Shown here piece by piece: positions 23,197 through 35,706 of a stretch of DNA of 64,000 nt. The notes below the pieces were generated by a model. It was given only the letters and a program-made list of their open reading frames with translations, had not been told where the DNA came from and ran no database searches. The DNA is from Coriaria nepalensis (taxonomy: Eukaryota; Streptophyta; Magnoliopsida; Cucurbitales; Coriariaceae). The number at the start of each line of letters is the position of its first letter. Within the stretch, counting starts at the first letter, position 1. A program made the translations under genes and the position numbers. The stretch spans positions 4,970,001 to 5,034,000 of the forward strand of contig CP114500.1 in the NCBI GenBank assembly GCA_027186245.1, given 5' to 3'.

Positions 23197-24760
23197 TTGG
23201 TATCATCTCTTTCCTTTCTTGTTTGCTTTGGGTTGCTAGAATGGATTAGTATTCTTGAACATTTAGGCGTGAACAATAGCTGTGATTTGATTTTTAGTCT
23301 AAGGCTAGCTGATGAAGTGTGTAAGTTGACTTGCAAAATTTTTTTAGGGCGATTGGATGATGAGTTTCTTAATGTGGGTGCTGAAAATGAGCCCCTGGAA
23401 AATGAGGTGCCTCTGATGGAAATGAAATCTAGAATTAAACCGCCTATTTTTAAGGAGGATCCAAAAGACGTGAAGACCACGGTCTATCCTACCAACATAG
23501 ATGGGTGGTTCACTCAATACTGGGTCCGTAGTGATACTTATCTTCGTCTTCCCATAGTTCTTGAGAACATAACAACTGTGGGAGATAAAATGGTGAGATC
23601 TTCTATCATGATGTTTCAAGTAGGTGTACACGCCTTCTCTTCATCCCTTTGTTTTTGGCATTTTAGATTTCTTCTAGCCAGATGTTGCCTAATGGTTGGA
23701 GATGCATACTCAGGACCTACATCTTGTGGAAGAGGGTTGCTAAGACAGAGTTCAGTCCTTTTATGATCTCTGGGATGTATTAGATTAGTCTTGGATGTTA
23801 TTACTTCTATTACCTTTCTTCTAATGAGGGTTGGACCGTCGAACTTCCTTTCGCTAATCATGCTTAGAGGAAAAGTTGGTTCCTTGTGGGGGTAAGTGAT
23901 TTCCCGCTTCGGATGATGACTTGACCAAGGGATATTGTGTGAGGCTTAGGCGGACTTTCCTAGATGAGTGTAAGTGCCTAAACCCCCTCCCCCCTTTTAC
24001 GTAGCATTGTTTTTGTCCACCCACTTTTATGCTAACTCCATAATTTAATCTAGATATTCCTCCGACAAAAGTGGGCTGACCAAGGTTGAGCTTGATGTTG
24101 TTGAAAATATGATGAAGTATGATACCGGCCTTAGGTACTACTCCACCCTACTGACTGATGAGAATTTGGTGGAAGTTGGCCTTATCTCCCAAGTAGCTCT
24201 TCCTACTTCTATCGCTCCTCGGGCGAGGTCTTTCAAGTTTATTTTCCAAACACTCCATAGACTTCTTTCATATATCATGTTTTCTTTCATTCTCCTCTCT
24301 TATCATCCTTTTTGTGTGTGCAGGAAACCAGATGAGGGCCGGGGTTGCCGCTTTTGAGCTGAGTAGAAAGAGGAAAGCTCTTACCAAAAGTGGTTCAAAA
24401 AAGAAGAAGAGGGATGAATCTCAAGGTCTTAAATTGGCTAAGACACTTCCTCCTATGATTGCTTTTGTGGTTGTAGGTGTAAATGACTTAACCCCTCCAT
24501 CAGAAAAGATTTCATCCGCTACTGCTCAACACGACTCTTATCATGGTGGTCGTCCTGAAATTCTGACCCCTTTTGGGGAATCATCGGCTAGGTTTCCTTG
24601 GATGTGTAGTCGTGAAAAGCATCTTCTTTGCTGTGAAAAAGATGAAGTCGGCACATAATGGAGTTGAATTATGAGTCTCTGACTCGCTTTTCAGAAGAGA
24701 TTCATGTCTCACGCCTAAGCCGTCTTTCAATCAAATCACTTCAAAGGGTAAAGGTGCGCT
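23197..24760 (+). pseudogene. Unassigned exon-intron-like coding remnant
   Basis: Coding-like blocks: about 23340-23620 (IKPPIFKEDPKDVKTTVYP, WVRSDTYLRLPIVLENI), 24060-24230 (KYDTGLRYYSTLLTDENLVE) and 24324-24550 (FELSRKRKALTKSGSKKKKR). They are separated by segments with intron-like GT and AG ends (for example TGTGTGTGCAG before 24325). No block gives an obvious full gene, and stops lie between them. The layout resembles multi-exon plant transposon-associated genes, but I do not recognise a family. A GC-rich stretch at 22900-23080 precedes it. Confidence 0.4.
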
Positions 24761-24779
24761 GATAAATGGCTTTCTTTCC

Positions 24780-26500
24780 ACCTTCTTGATATTGCCCTCA
24801 TACTTATTCATGGTCAAATTAACTGCTAACAGTTGGGAATGGTTCTCAAGTATATTTTTATGGAATTAATAAAAGTGGTATTTTTTATATAATTATTTGA
24901 ATATATTATTATTAAATAATATGTATAAATATAAGAAATTTTAAATTTATTTATGTAATTGTAATCTTGTATTAGTACGAGAGGATTAAAAATATAAATA
25001 ATAAATTAAATGATTCAAAACATATTAATATATGAAATCTTTAATTAATGCTTACTAGTGCAGTTTATTACCATTATGAATGTAAGTGATTTAGATATAG
25101 ATCATTGTATAAATAGAATTTTTAATAAAAGTATTTTATATAATTGGATTATATAATATTGGACTCGATATGAATTAATTCCTTATAAATATACCATTTG
25201 TCATAAAAAAATTTATTCATATCAATAGATGATCATATGCAGATCAATCTGAATCCTAAGTAGTTATGAATTTCTATTTATGTCAACTGGATCTTTTGAT
25301 TTACTCGTCATGGTTTGTTTGTAAAACAAGCAAAAGACTTTTGTTTTGAATATTCATAGGGATAAGCAGCTGAGAACATAATTTATAAATATGAAATACA
25401 AATCCTCTTCATAAAAGATTATATATTGGTTCTCTTGAAAGTGAATTCTAGAACTAAATTGTTTTGAGCTCCAATTTATAATTAAGTTATAAATTGATCG
25501 TTCACTAGTAGATTAATGGTATTTAAGGATAAAGAGATAATTAGAAAGATAAAATATTAATTTTGATCAGCTATAACTATGAATCAATTATTGGAGGATT
25601 AAATTACATGTCATGATAATATCAATGAACTATTAGAGATTGCTCAATAATTTGTCCTATAATTACAAGAGTGCAATTTCATATTTTTAGTAAAATAATA
25701 TTGGGATTAATAAATAAGATTTATTAGATTAAATAGTTTAATTAATAATATAATTTATTAGATTTTGAAATTATAGATCTATAGTCTCTAGGTTGCCTCT
25801 ATAAAGCACTGTATAGAGTAAGAGTGACAAAGGTGTTGGAAAAGGTGGTTCGAAAATATGCTGCGAAAGCGAACAATCGGTCTCAATGTATAATAAATAT
25901 TTTCTTAAAAATATTTTAACAATCTTTTATATATAAATTAATCTTATATTTATACGAAAAAGTCAAACTTTTGCGTGCGCGAATTGCTCGTTGAGTGAAG
26001 AAGAGCGAGTCTAGAGTGCAATTGAATGGACAAGAGAGTGGAAGGAAAGGAAAGTTAGCTTTTGGGTAGGGATTTTCGCCCTAACACTGTCTTTTTTGGT
26101 GGAGGAGGTGAAGAGGGACCATGGTGATACTTTGGAGTATAATCAATTCTGTAGCAAAGAGCTTAGACCTTCCCTGAAAGATGTTGCTTGGACTTGTCCT
26201 GCTGGTCCTGCTGTTTGAGAAAAAAAATATTTTTAATCAAGTCTATGTGTTTGTTTGTAAGGCTATTATTGTTCTTGTTATTTTATTGTTTGATTTATAA
26301 ATGAAATTGAATCATTATAAGACTCGGACTCTGGTCTTGAATTGTTCTACGAATTTCTTCTGTGGATTTGTGGTTGAATGATGAATAATGATAATGTTAT
26401 TTTGTTTGTTTGCCTAAAAAATTGTTTTTGACCGTGAATTGGTATAATGGTTAGGGTAAAGTGGAGGGTAACTAATATATAAATTATTTGTTTGAAAGGT
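24780..26500. other. AT-rich intergenic region
   Basis: Mostly very AT-rich sequence without coding blocks. A less AT-rich part at about 25790-26220 may be another decayed element, but I cannot assign it. Confidence 0.5.
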
Positions 26501-26520
26501 AAATTTGTAAAATAATGTAA

Positions 26521-26682
26521 AATTTATGAGTAAAATTATCATTATAATTTATTCTTTATGCTTATTCATCGTAAACCAAATACTGAAATCGTTTTCTTTA
26601 ATTTAAAATTCATGAGTAAAATTATCATTATAATTTATTCTTTATACTTATTCATCGCAAATCAAACACTGAAATCATTTTT
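26521..26682. repeat. Tandem repeat, 86-bp period
   Basis: About 76 bp starting AATTTATGAGTAAAATTATC at 26521 recurs from 26607 with few changes. AT-rich, non-coding. Confidence 0.8.
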
Positions 26683-27016
26683 TTTGTGGAATCAATACAG
26701 TTTATTCCCAAGTCAACCAAACATAATCCTAGGAATGTTTTATTTCATTTCTCACTCCAACCATTTTCATTCCAATCATTCTACTCATTCTCATTCTTCT
26801 TATAAATCGAAACCAAACAAACCATAATGGTAACCAAAAAAACACTTTTTCTGTTTAGCCAATAAAAAAAGCTATGATTTGCAAAATTAAGGGTACAAAA
26901 TAGAATATAAAAAATTACCAAGGTAGATTTATTCTTTCTAGGGAATGTTTGAGATATGATCCTCTTACTTTTTTTCTCTTCGAAAGATTGGCATTTTTTT
27001 TTTCAATGGTCACCAG

Positions 27017-28508
27017 ATTTCCGGACAAGGTTTCTAGGACTTTTGTCCCAAAAGGGTTTCAATGCAATGGAGTATAAGCTTGCTATGACGAGTATCTTTC
27101 GTCTTCATATTCAATTCATCATTAAGTTATCTAATACTAGAAACTATTCAGCATCTTGGATCCAAGGATCAACTTCACGGAGCTAGAACCATCAAATTCC
27201 TCTGTTGAGAGATTTTTTAGTTCAATCAAAAATTTTATATCGACGTATGATATGAAGAGATTAGAAGATTATGTAAAAGAGCGTGCTGACTATCATTTGG
27301 TAAGCACTCCACATGAAATTGCATATACATAAAAACCCTCAATATTAATAGTTATATATGATATACTTTGAAATTCTAATTGATGTATTCTTGCTGTATT
27401 TTTTATTCTACAGATTCGAGACCTTGCTGGAAAAAAAATTTCCCCTCACTATTTTGAGGAAAAACTCCCATTTACACTATCATATGCTCAAGCCTCTGTT
27501 TTACTTTGCATTGGTCTGCGAGGCCAAGATCTTACTTATATCGTGGTTTGTTTTTCTGCCTTTTTATCTATGCTGAACCTTTGTTTGACTCCAATAACTC
27601 CATTTACTCTTTATTTTAATGGCCGGGGTTACTTTTTTTCATACAAAAAATGCCAGTCATGTTATGATGCAGATATCCAGTCCTTAAATGTCATTAAAAA
27701 AATGCTAATTGTCCTTAAATGTCAGAATTCTGAGTCTGAGTCATTCATAATGCAGACATCATGCCCCTCCTTAGCCCCTTATTGGATAAAATTGTTGTCT
27801 TTGTTAGGCTGGGTGGTCTCGATATATTGTGTAGATGCTTTAGTAACTTTTCGTAACCTTGATTTCTTGATGTTGTGTGAACTAGCAATTTTATTGGAGA
27901 GCCATATATACTTACACTCTTACAAAGTATATATATATATATGTAGGGTCAAATAAAGCTCGAAACGCAACAAATTTGTCACAGTTAAAAAACTTTGTGA
28001 AGAAGATACACAAATATTTGTATAGTAATAGCGTCCAAGGAGGTTGAAGCCACCCTGCCTCGTCTAAAAGTGGTAAGTGTAGCAACTTCAATATGTTCCT
28101 TTACATTCAAAATATTTTTTTACACGATTCCTCGCACCTCCTTCATATTCATTAGATCCTCCAGCTGCAGTCAAGTTGCCATGTCAAAATTCCTTGTATA
28201 TAAAATTCCTTGTAAATAAAATTCCTTGAATTACAAGGATGATGTGCATCTTCTAAAGAGTGAGTCTGCTAATTTCTCGCTGCAATTTTTCTCTCATTCT
28301 TTCAGATTAATCTTGACCTCACAAAATATCTTTTGATGAAGATCTCAATGATGCAGCAAAGAAAGTGCGGGTATGCTTTTTTGCATTTGTTCTTTCACTA
28401 TTATACATTGTTAAATTTCTCTTAAGGAGACAGTTTGATTTTTTCTGAACAATATGAGTGCATTCTTGGATCCATGAATAGGAGGAGATGCAAGCCAAAA
28501 CCGAAGGT
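27017..28508 (+). pseudogene. C-terminal exon relic of RNA cytidine acetyltransferase (NAT10/Kre33 family)
   Basis: The parent enzyme makes N4-acetylcytidine in 18S rRNA and tRNA. Only the C-terminal part is here, with introns retained. Blocks in order: DFRTRFLGLL and AMEYKLAM (27017-27100); LDPRINFTELEPS then YDMKRLEDYVKERADYHL (27156-27299, followed by GTAAGC); the intact exon 27414-27545 with HYFEEKLPFTLSYAQASVLL; IKLETQQI...FVKKIHKYLY and, after a frameshift, ASKEVEATLPRLK (about 27945-28072); DEDLNDAAKKVR (about 28335-28370); and EEMQAK (about 28483-28508). Order and content match the tRNA-binding C-terminal region. The helicase and acetyltransferase domains are absent, so this is a partial genomic duplicate, not a retrocopy. 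Confidence 0.8.
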
Positions 28509-29589
28509 GTAATGCCCGCGCCTTACTAGCTGTTTAATTTATCAAATATTTTTTTAGGAAAACATATACAGCTTGTAAGTGCATTACTTTTCTTGTTTTT
28601 ATAAAATTTTGTTCTTTAAAATTAACTTTACTTCCAAAAGTGGTTTGAAGGATATACATAATAATTTGAAAATACTGTAGAAGTCTTTGTCATAGAAAAG
28701 TAATCCCAAACCTTTTTAAATACTTTATACTTATACAGTTCAAGATTGATTCTCATAAGTATATGCCCGATCGGGTCATAGCTGATTGCCTTGACATATG
28801 TTTCTTTCAATTTCCCACTTGCACTAAAAAACCAATCACTTCTTTGAATCTAATTCACATTTAGTTAGGATAATGATTTAAGCTTTTGTTGAAAAAGTCC
28901 CTTAGTGCGTGGATCCACTATATTATTTATTATTGTATTCCTTTGTTTTCACCTTTTCGAAACTCTTTCAGAATGAATGACTACAAGGTAGCTCATGTTT
29001 GGATTATTGATAAGACTTTGATTATTTTGCTTTTGCAACGTGTCTTTTATTGTCATAGTACAATACTATGTAATTTGGATCTTAGACTTAAGCCAAAGTA
29101 TATCTCACTGAGCTTGATCTCCATCATGATTTCAAGTGCATGTCTAAGATCCGAAAATCTGTCAAGTATGCAATAAATAATTAATGCATGCAATTCCCTA
29201 TTTCTAACCTAATAACAATAGAAAAAATTATGATATGCTCCAATTAAATACTATGCATTCAATTATGTTGATGACTTATATAATTCAAGTTTGATTTTCA
29301 TAAGTATATGTAACTCAATCGGGTTATACCCGATTGGCTTGACATTCATATTGCTTTCATGTCGAAGTTTCCGAAGATGTGAAAATTAACTATTTACATT
29401 TATGTGAATTAGCAATACTTTTTATTATTGATCATCAGAAAATCAACTTTTCTCCACCATAAAACCTAAACATAAGTAAAAACCCAATAATGAAATAGAA
29501 GCTATTGTCCTACATAAATAGAGAAGAAAAAAAAGTACCAATATGCTTAGAAGAGTAAGAACATAAAAGAAAAAAAGCACCAATATACC
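28509..29589. other. Intergenic region with diverged direct repeats
   Basis: A ~70-bp segment at about 28728-28803 (CAAGATTGATTCTCATAAGTAT...TTGACATA) recurs diverged at about 29275-29350. A short inverted repeat (GGATCTTAGAC and GTCTAAGATCC) lies at about 29077 and 29143. No gene was seen. Confidence 0.55.
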
Positions 29590-30990
29590 TTTGGCTTGTC
29601 CGATAGTTGGAGTTGATGAATGACTGATTGGGATGATGTGCCATGATCTCCCCTGTTGTTGCCCTACGCCGAAATGATTTTCTTAGTTCTATTGCAGCTT
29701 TTAGCCATTTTTTACGTTGACCATTTTGCTCCCTTTTTTTGAAGCTCTTAGCAATCGCTTGAGGTTCATTTGGTAGTGAAGAAACAAGCATAATTTTTTT
29801 AGGGTCAAAAGAAACAAGCATAAGGAAGTTTGTCAAGTTCGTCAACCATATTTATGTAGTGATGTTGAAACACATCCCATGATTCCCGTTTACTTCCATA
29901 TTTTGATAACAAGAGGCGAACATATTTAGATATTTCCTATGGTCAATCGCAACCTCCAAATATGAGTCTTCATGTCTGATTGGGGCTGAACTACAACTTA
30001 TCCCCGCCCTAGCTTTTCTTGTCCACTAGTTCAGAATATACACTTCAGGGATAGTAAAGCAACTCAACATCTTGAATTTCCAGATGATATGGCTGTAGGA
30101 GTACCAACATACTCAAAAAGTGTGCAATTGCACTGATAAAATCTAGTAATGGTGTTGAGAACATGTTGCTTAGCCAACAAATATATATGAGATGAGTCGT
30201 CACTACATATGTGCAACAAGACCTATTTGGGGCCTTCAATCTCCCTTACCCACAAAGAATCTTCTGCTTGCTCAACGAAAAAGGCATAGACATTCGGGGT
30301 GTAAATTTTTGCCATGTCACGCCAAAGAGGATCATTCACCCTTACTTTGGTCTATTGGTCGATCATCTCAAAATTCAAAACAAGCTCCTTGTACCACATG
30401 CTATCAATTACATGTCCGAAACATTCAAAAAATCAGGTCATGTTAGTGTTAGTGCTTAAATATTGTTTTAGTGTAGCATTGAAGCTATCACTCAATTGTG
30501 TAGTCTTAAGACCCGCACAAAATACATTTCTAATGTATGTTTGAGCCTACTTCTCACGTATCATGTGGAGCCACTCATTATCATGCAAATCATAATCATC
30601 AAGCATCTTACACCAAACAGTCTCAAAATTATCCACATCACCATTAAAACAAAAGTTTATTGAAATCTTTCTTGAAGTTTTTGTTGCCCCATAGTCCACC
30701 AATATTTTTTATTGCACTTTGTTGAATATGCCATACAAAAAGGAAGTGATGTGTTATTGCAGCAAGCATAGCAACATCTTGGTTAGTAAAGTGGGACTGA
30801 GGTGTCTTACCTTCCACACATTCAATGAAGCTATTATACAACTATTGAAATGTCCATGTCATCTCATCAACCAACAGATATGCCCTAAATCGCCATTTGC
30901 TTCAGGAGGGAATAACAAAGCAAGGTCATGCAAAAAAGACCCAACTCCATTTATCAAATGACATGTCATCAATCTAACAGATGGATCAAT
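29590..30990 (-). pseudogene. FAR1/FHY3-like (MULE transposase-derived) gene relic
   Basis: On the minus strand, blocks match the MULE transposase domain of FAR1-related proteins in order: LMTCHLINGVGSFLHD, DVAMLAAITHHFLFVWHIQQ, GDVDNFETVWCKMLDDYDLH, NEWLHMIREK and FCAGLKTTQLSDSFNATLK. A frameshifted SWIM zinc-finger region (CNC at about 30150) follows, then IPEVYILN and WTRKARAG. A basic tail at 29590-29830 (QAIAKSFKKREQNGQRKKW) may be the C terminus. Multiple stops and frameshifts occur, and the N-terminal FAR1 DNA-binding domain is not found. It could be a dead FAR1 family copy or a dead MULE transposase. Confidence 0.8.
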
Positions 30991-30999
30991 TTTGTTTCA

Positions 31000-32267
31000 A
31001 CCCCCACCGTCGGTCCCCCATGTTTGATTCCATACGGTAGAGACTGAATCTCTTCCCGAGTGAAAATACATGTTAGACTTCATACCTTAAATATTAAGAT
31101 TTGCATAAGAGAATAGTAATAATATTTTAAATTTAGAGATAAAACCCCTAAAAATTTACCTAATCCATATATTATCTTCTTATAAATTTCCTAAAAATAT
31201 GTACAAATAGCCAAACAAATAAAACTCAAAAAGAAATTTCATCACAAATACAATAATTATTTCGTTCTTTGTTTTCTTCATGGCATTTTGAAGCTCACCA
31301 TTAATTGATATGCTTAAAAATTTTGAGAATGAAGTATTTTTGAAATTTTGAATAACTTGGATAAATTGGATAAATAAATGAAAAATATAATTATAAAAAA
31401 CTTAAAACTCTTAGTAAAAAACCATTAAAAAGTAGGGCCTATTTGTTTATATATTTTAAAATTCATTTTGAAATATATTTTAAAATTCATTTTGAAATAT
31501 ATTTTAAAACATATTTTTTTTTGGAAATATGATTTGATGACGGTATCATGTCTCTATTCTTCTAATTATAAAAAATACCCCTAAACTTTTTTAAATATAA
31601 TTTTCATTCTTCCTAGAAAAAAAACAAGAAAAAACACCAATGCCATGGAGCTCGAAGCTCCTTGCAATGGAATTCAAAATACATTTTAAAATGCAAAAAT
31701 ATATTTTAAAATACATACTTGGTGAGGAGTTGAAGGTTAAAGTGGAGGAAGGTGAGCCGAATAGGGAGGCGTGGAAGAGAGTGTGTATCAACTTTCTTAA
31801 GAGTAGTCTATGAAATTAAATTAATGTAATAATGAAGGACCAAAATGAAAAAGAAAAAGATATGAAAGAAATTGTAGATATATAGGGGAAAAAAAAAAAA
31901 GAACAAATTTAAAGCTCTCAAACAAAGACTTAAGGAACGAGGTGACGGCTACTAAATCAAGAGGAAGGAAAAAGAGAGGAAAAGAACAGTAAATTTATTT
32001 ACGTAATTGCAATATAGTGAGAATTCAGTTCTTACACAAACGTTAATACGAAAAAACTAGTCGTTCGGTCTCACTACCAACATAAATGTATTTCTATGTA
32101 ATCATGAGAACAATCGATATGGCAAATAATATAAGAAAAGATATCCAATCAAACAAACTCTGTAAGAATATACAAGATGGCAGGAAAATAATGCAAAAAA
32201 AAATAAAAAAAAGCAAGCGTCACATAATTCGTGAAGAGAAGGAACAAAACGTGCCGAAAAGAGTGGA
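31000..32267. other. AT-rich intergenic region with short tandem repeat
   Basis: No genes seen. Three tandem ~22-bp units (ATATTTTAAAATTCATTTTGAA) lie at 31447-31515, with related words again at about 31675-31725. The right end is the 3' region of the DOMON-b561 gene. Confidence 0.6.
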
Positions 32268-33843
32268 TCAGTTGGCAAGGGGTTGTTGCCTACTTTGGCC
32301 ATTGTTGTAGCCATCGTAGTGCATAGTAGTCTCGTTAGATTTCCTCCTCAACAGTACAATCCAAGTGATTATTTCCAACAACAAAGCAGTTCCTCCCAAG
32401 ACACAAAGCACAACAACGTATGTCATTTTCCATTTCTGCTCTGGCCTCAAAATGTCGAAACCTTTGAAGACATTAACAATGCCCAGGGCGAGTATTGCAT
32501 ATCCGACAACATGGTGGTAGATATTCCAGAAGATCCTAAGCTTGTGGCCCTTCTTTGGCCTTAGCAACAATGCAAACATCTATACATACAAGCAAAAAAA
32601 CACAATAAAACAATGCCACTATCAAGAGGGCATAGCAGTAAGATACACATTTATATTACTATATATATATATATATATACCTGTAGAGTGGCAAAGGAGA
32701 AGAGGGCGATCCCGATATTGCGGTGAGCGGAGTAAACAATCCCTTGAGATTCGCTTCCGAGCTTGAGACCAGTAGCCCAACCAGCAACGCCAATGGCATA
32801 AGCAGATATCTGGCAAGAGACGTGCAGATAAAACCATACGGGCTCAAGAGATGAGTGTGGTCTGAGGTACCTTGCCATCATTATTCCAATCGGAAATAAT
32901 AGGCCCCAACTTACAGCATTTAGTATTCCGTGAATCTATCGGGCAGGAAAATTGGGTAACTAATTAACATGCTGTACAATTTTTCACATAATCTAGAAAA
33001 AAGTTAATAAAATTCTCAAGTACATTGCACAATCCTTCACTTTTTTGGCTGGAAAAGTGAATTCAAATTCATTCCAAGAGAGAACTAGTTTCCCTATTAT
33101 AAGAGACTTGACTCCTTAGATTAACCATCCCTTCTTTCTTTAAATGCATCCCTCTTTTAAGACAAATTTCAGAGTACTATTATATTTAAAAAATAATGAA
33201 TTAAACTCACATTCCTGTTCTTAATTTCCGAATCGGCATTTCCACTTGTAGCCACAGCCTGTCCTTCACCTCCCGTCAAGATTAGGGATCCTTTGGAGTT
33301 GAGATTGGCCGCCGAGAAGTCGTGTTTGGACGGTGTACCGCCTGTGACGGAGGGTCCAACCTGCCAGACCTGGTTCACCGTTGTCTGCTTCTCCGGCACC
33401 TTCATTTTAGCGAAAATCCTCATCGCGCCGTCTACTTTCTCTGCGCTGGTATCCCAAACGTCAAAGGAAAGCTTGGAAGGAACGATATCGCTGTAGGAGC
33501 TGATGTTAAAGGTCTTGATTGTCATGGCGCCCGCTGATTCGAAGGCGATAAAGGCCTGAGCACCGGCCATGCCGGTCCCCGTAGGGTTTATGGACCACGA
33601 GATCCATCCACCTGATTTTGCGGGAGACGCGACGAAGGCGATGGAGAGGGAAGAATTGGACGAATCGTAGGTCCAGTGAAGGTAGGAGCTAAGTACCGGA
33701 AGGTCTACGCACTGCGAGTAAAGGTTGCTGTTACTGAATTTCTGCGAGGTGCAGGTAAGAGAATGTGCCGGCGAAGGAAATGCTGAAGCACCGATGAATA
33801 GAAGGCCCCAAATTATCAGAGGAGAAGCAAAGGAGGAAGCCAT
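32268..33843 (-). CDS. Cytochrome b561 and DOMON domain-containing protein
   Basis: Membrane protein expected to move electrons across the plasma membrane, with ascorbate as the usual cytosolic donor. Exons are 33843-33211, 32935-32681 and 32579-32268, in phase, 399 residues. Residues 1 to about 28 are a signal peptide (hydrophobic, ending around PSPAHS). The DOMON domain is about 45-165 ([26 protein letters not shown]). The cytochrome b561 core runs from about 213 with hydrophobic helices. Four histidines are in the expected heme-ligand positions: H213 (IHGILN), H249 (WFYLHVS), H282 (SAHRNIG) and H318 (IYHHVVGY). The short cytosolic tail ends QPLAN. Closest remembered relatives are the Arabidopsis At4g12980/At3g25290 group. 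Splice sites are clean and no defects were seen. Confidence 0.95.
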
Positions 33844-35706
33844 GAGGAGAAAGCAAAGGAGAAACCCAAAAGGGAAAATTGAAGAGGGTGGCCAAAAAAG
33901 GACAACAAAGAAAAGCGAAAGAGACGGAAAGGAGGGAGTGTAACGGCTCTAAGCTGTATGGAAAATGGTGGGACCGTATGATTAAATTAGAGGAGAAAGG
34001 TGTGAAAACTGAGAAGGGGCGTGGCAGAGAATAAATGTAGTCCGTTCCAATTTAGACAGGAATAAAGCGTGATTAGAGAGTTGGTAAAATTTGAATATTT
34101 TAAAATTCTTTAAATAATCGTAATTAAATTTTAAGAAAATTTGATAAAATCAAAGTCATTAAATCAATTTTTTTTTTTAAATTTAATGATTATTATTTGA
34201 AGATTAGTCCTACAATCCAATAATTACTAATTTGAGATGTTACGCTTTATTTGGGTTTGAATGTTAATACTATTCATAATTATCAAATTTTGGAGATTAG
34301 CCTCTAAATTTTAGGCATATACTTTATTCATAATTATCAAAATTTGAATATTAACATTTTGGCGATATTATGATTAATTCTTCAAAATTACTATAATTAT
34401 AATAAATATTTAAAATATGTAAAAATTATAATTAATTCAAATTATATTAAATATAAATAAAATGATTATATATATTATATAATTATTAAAATTTCAAATT
34501 TACTAAATTTATAATTTATCTTTTTATTTTTATCTTTTTTAATTTAAATTTAGTATGTTAGTAGACTTTTTTTTTATTTTCTATTTTCATCACAACCACC
34601 ACTACCTTCATTTACTATTATTACTGTAAACATTTATTACCAACGAAAAAAATATTATATTTTTAATTACTTTCTCTCGTGTTCAATTTTTTACTCTTTT
34701 TTTTTTACCAATCACCACCTCCACCCAAATCACTAGCACCTCCACCCTAATCACTAACACCTCCACCCTTACTAATCTTCACTGGAAATCTCTTTTTTCG
34801 GATAATATGGATTTCATGAGTCAGGTGATAGTACTTTGGCTACAATATGTTAGAGCAAATGCTGATGATGAGTATTTACAGCTTGAGTTAATAATTACTA
34901 ATAAATATAATATTTAAAATTATGTAACCATTTACTATGATATTCAATAATTTCACATCTTCTATAATTTTGTAGGTCTAACTTAAAATTTTCAATTGTC
35001 ATTTTCATAATCAAAAGTTCTTGAGAACACTTATTGCTCTCAATCAAACATAGTCACGGTCCATAAGGATCACCTCACTTTAAGAAATATTTTTCTCATA
35101 ATTTTGATTTTCTTTTTCTTCTTTTTAAACTCTATGAAAAGAGTTTCAAGAGTCTAAAAGAGTTTAGTAGTAGCAACCTCATCTCAATTTCATAATATTA
35201 TTATTTATTTATATTTGTTATTTTATCACATGATTCCAGAATTTAACTATATCAAAAAAACTTTCTTTTTTCTCTTTTTTAGTTCTAACATATATATATA
35301 ATGTAAGGGATCTTATCTAGCAAACCAAGTTTCCTTCAACCAAGTGCTTTCCTTGTTCTTGAACATGTCTCGCAGAAGGTGAGAGCAAAATAAAGAGAAG
35401 AAGAAGGTGAAAAGATGGTAAATGGCAAGGGGTGCTCTCGGGATAAGGAAGTGAGAATGAGAAGTGTAGTGTTTTACAAGTGTTTCAAAATTGCTATTCA
35501 TGTTTCATGCTAAATCCTATACGGACAGCTGATCATTACACTTGGCAATCACTAATAAATCATATTTATTTATTTATTATTCAATTCAAGAAATTATTAT
35601 TTTACCCTTAATTATTGATTATCGATTTAGCCTTTGTTCTCTAATCTTCTTATATTTCTAATCTTAACTATTTGATAGATTCTCAATTTATTTATTGTAT
35701 CTCAAA
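33844..35706. other. Intergenic region between divergent DOMON-b561 and THO3 genes
   Basis: Holds the promoters of both neighbours. Very AT-rich from 34080 to 34950. A CACCTCCACCC-type short repeat lies at about 34710-34760. No coding block or clear TATA box could be assigned. Confidence 0.5.
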
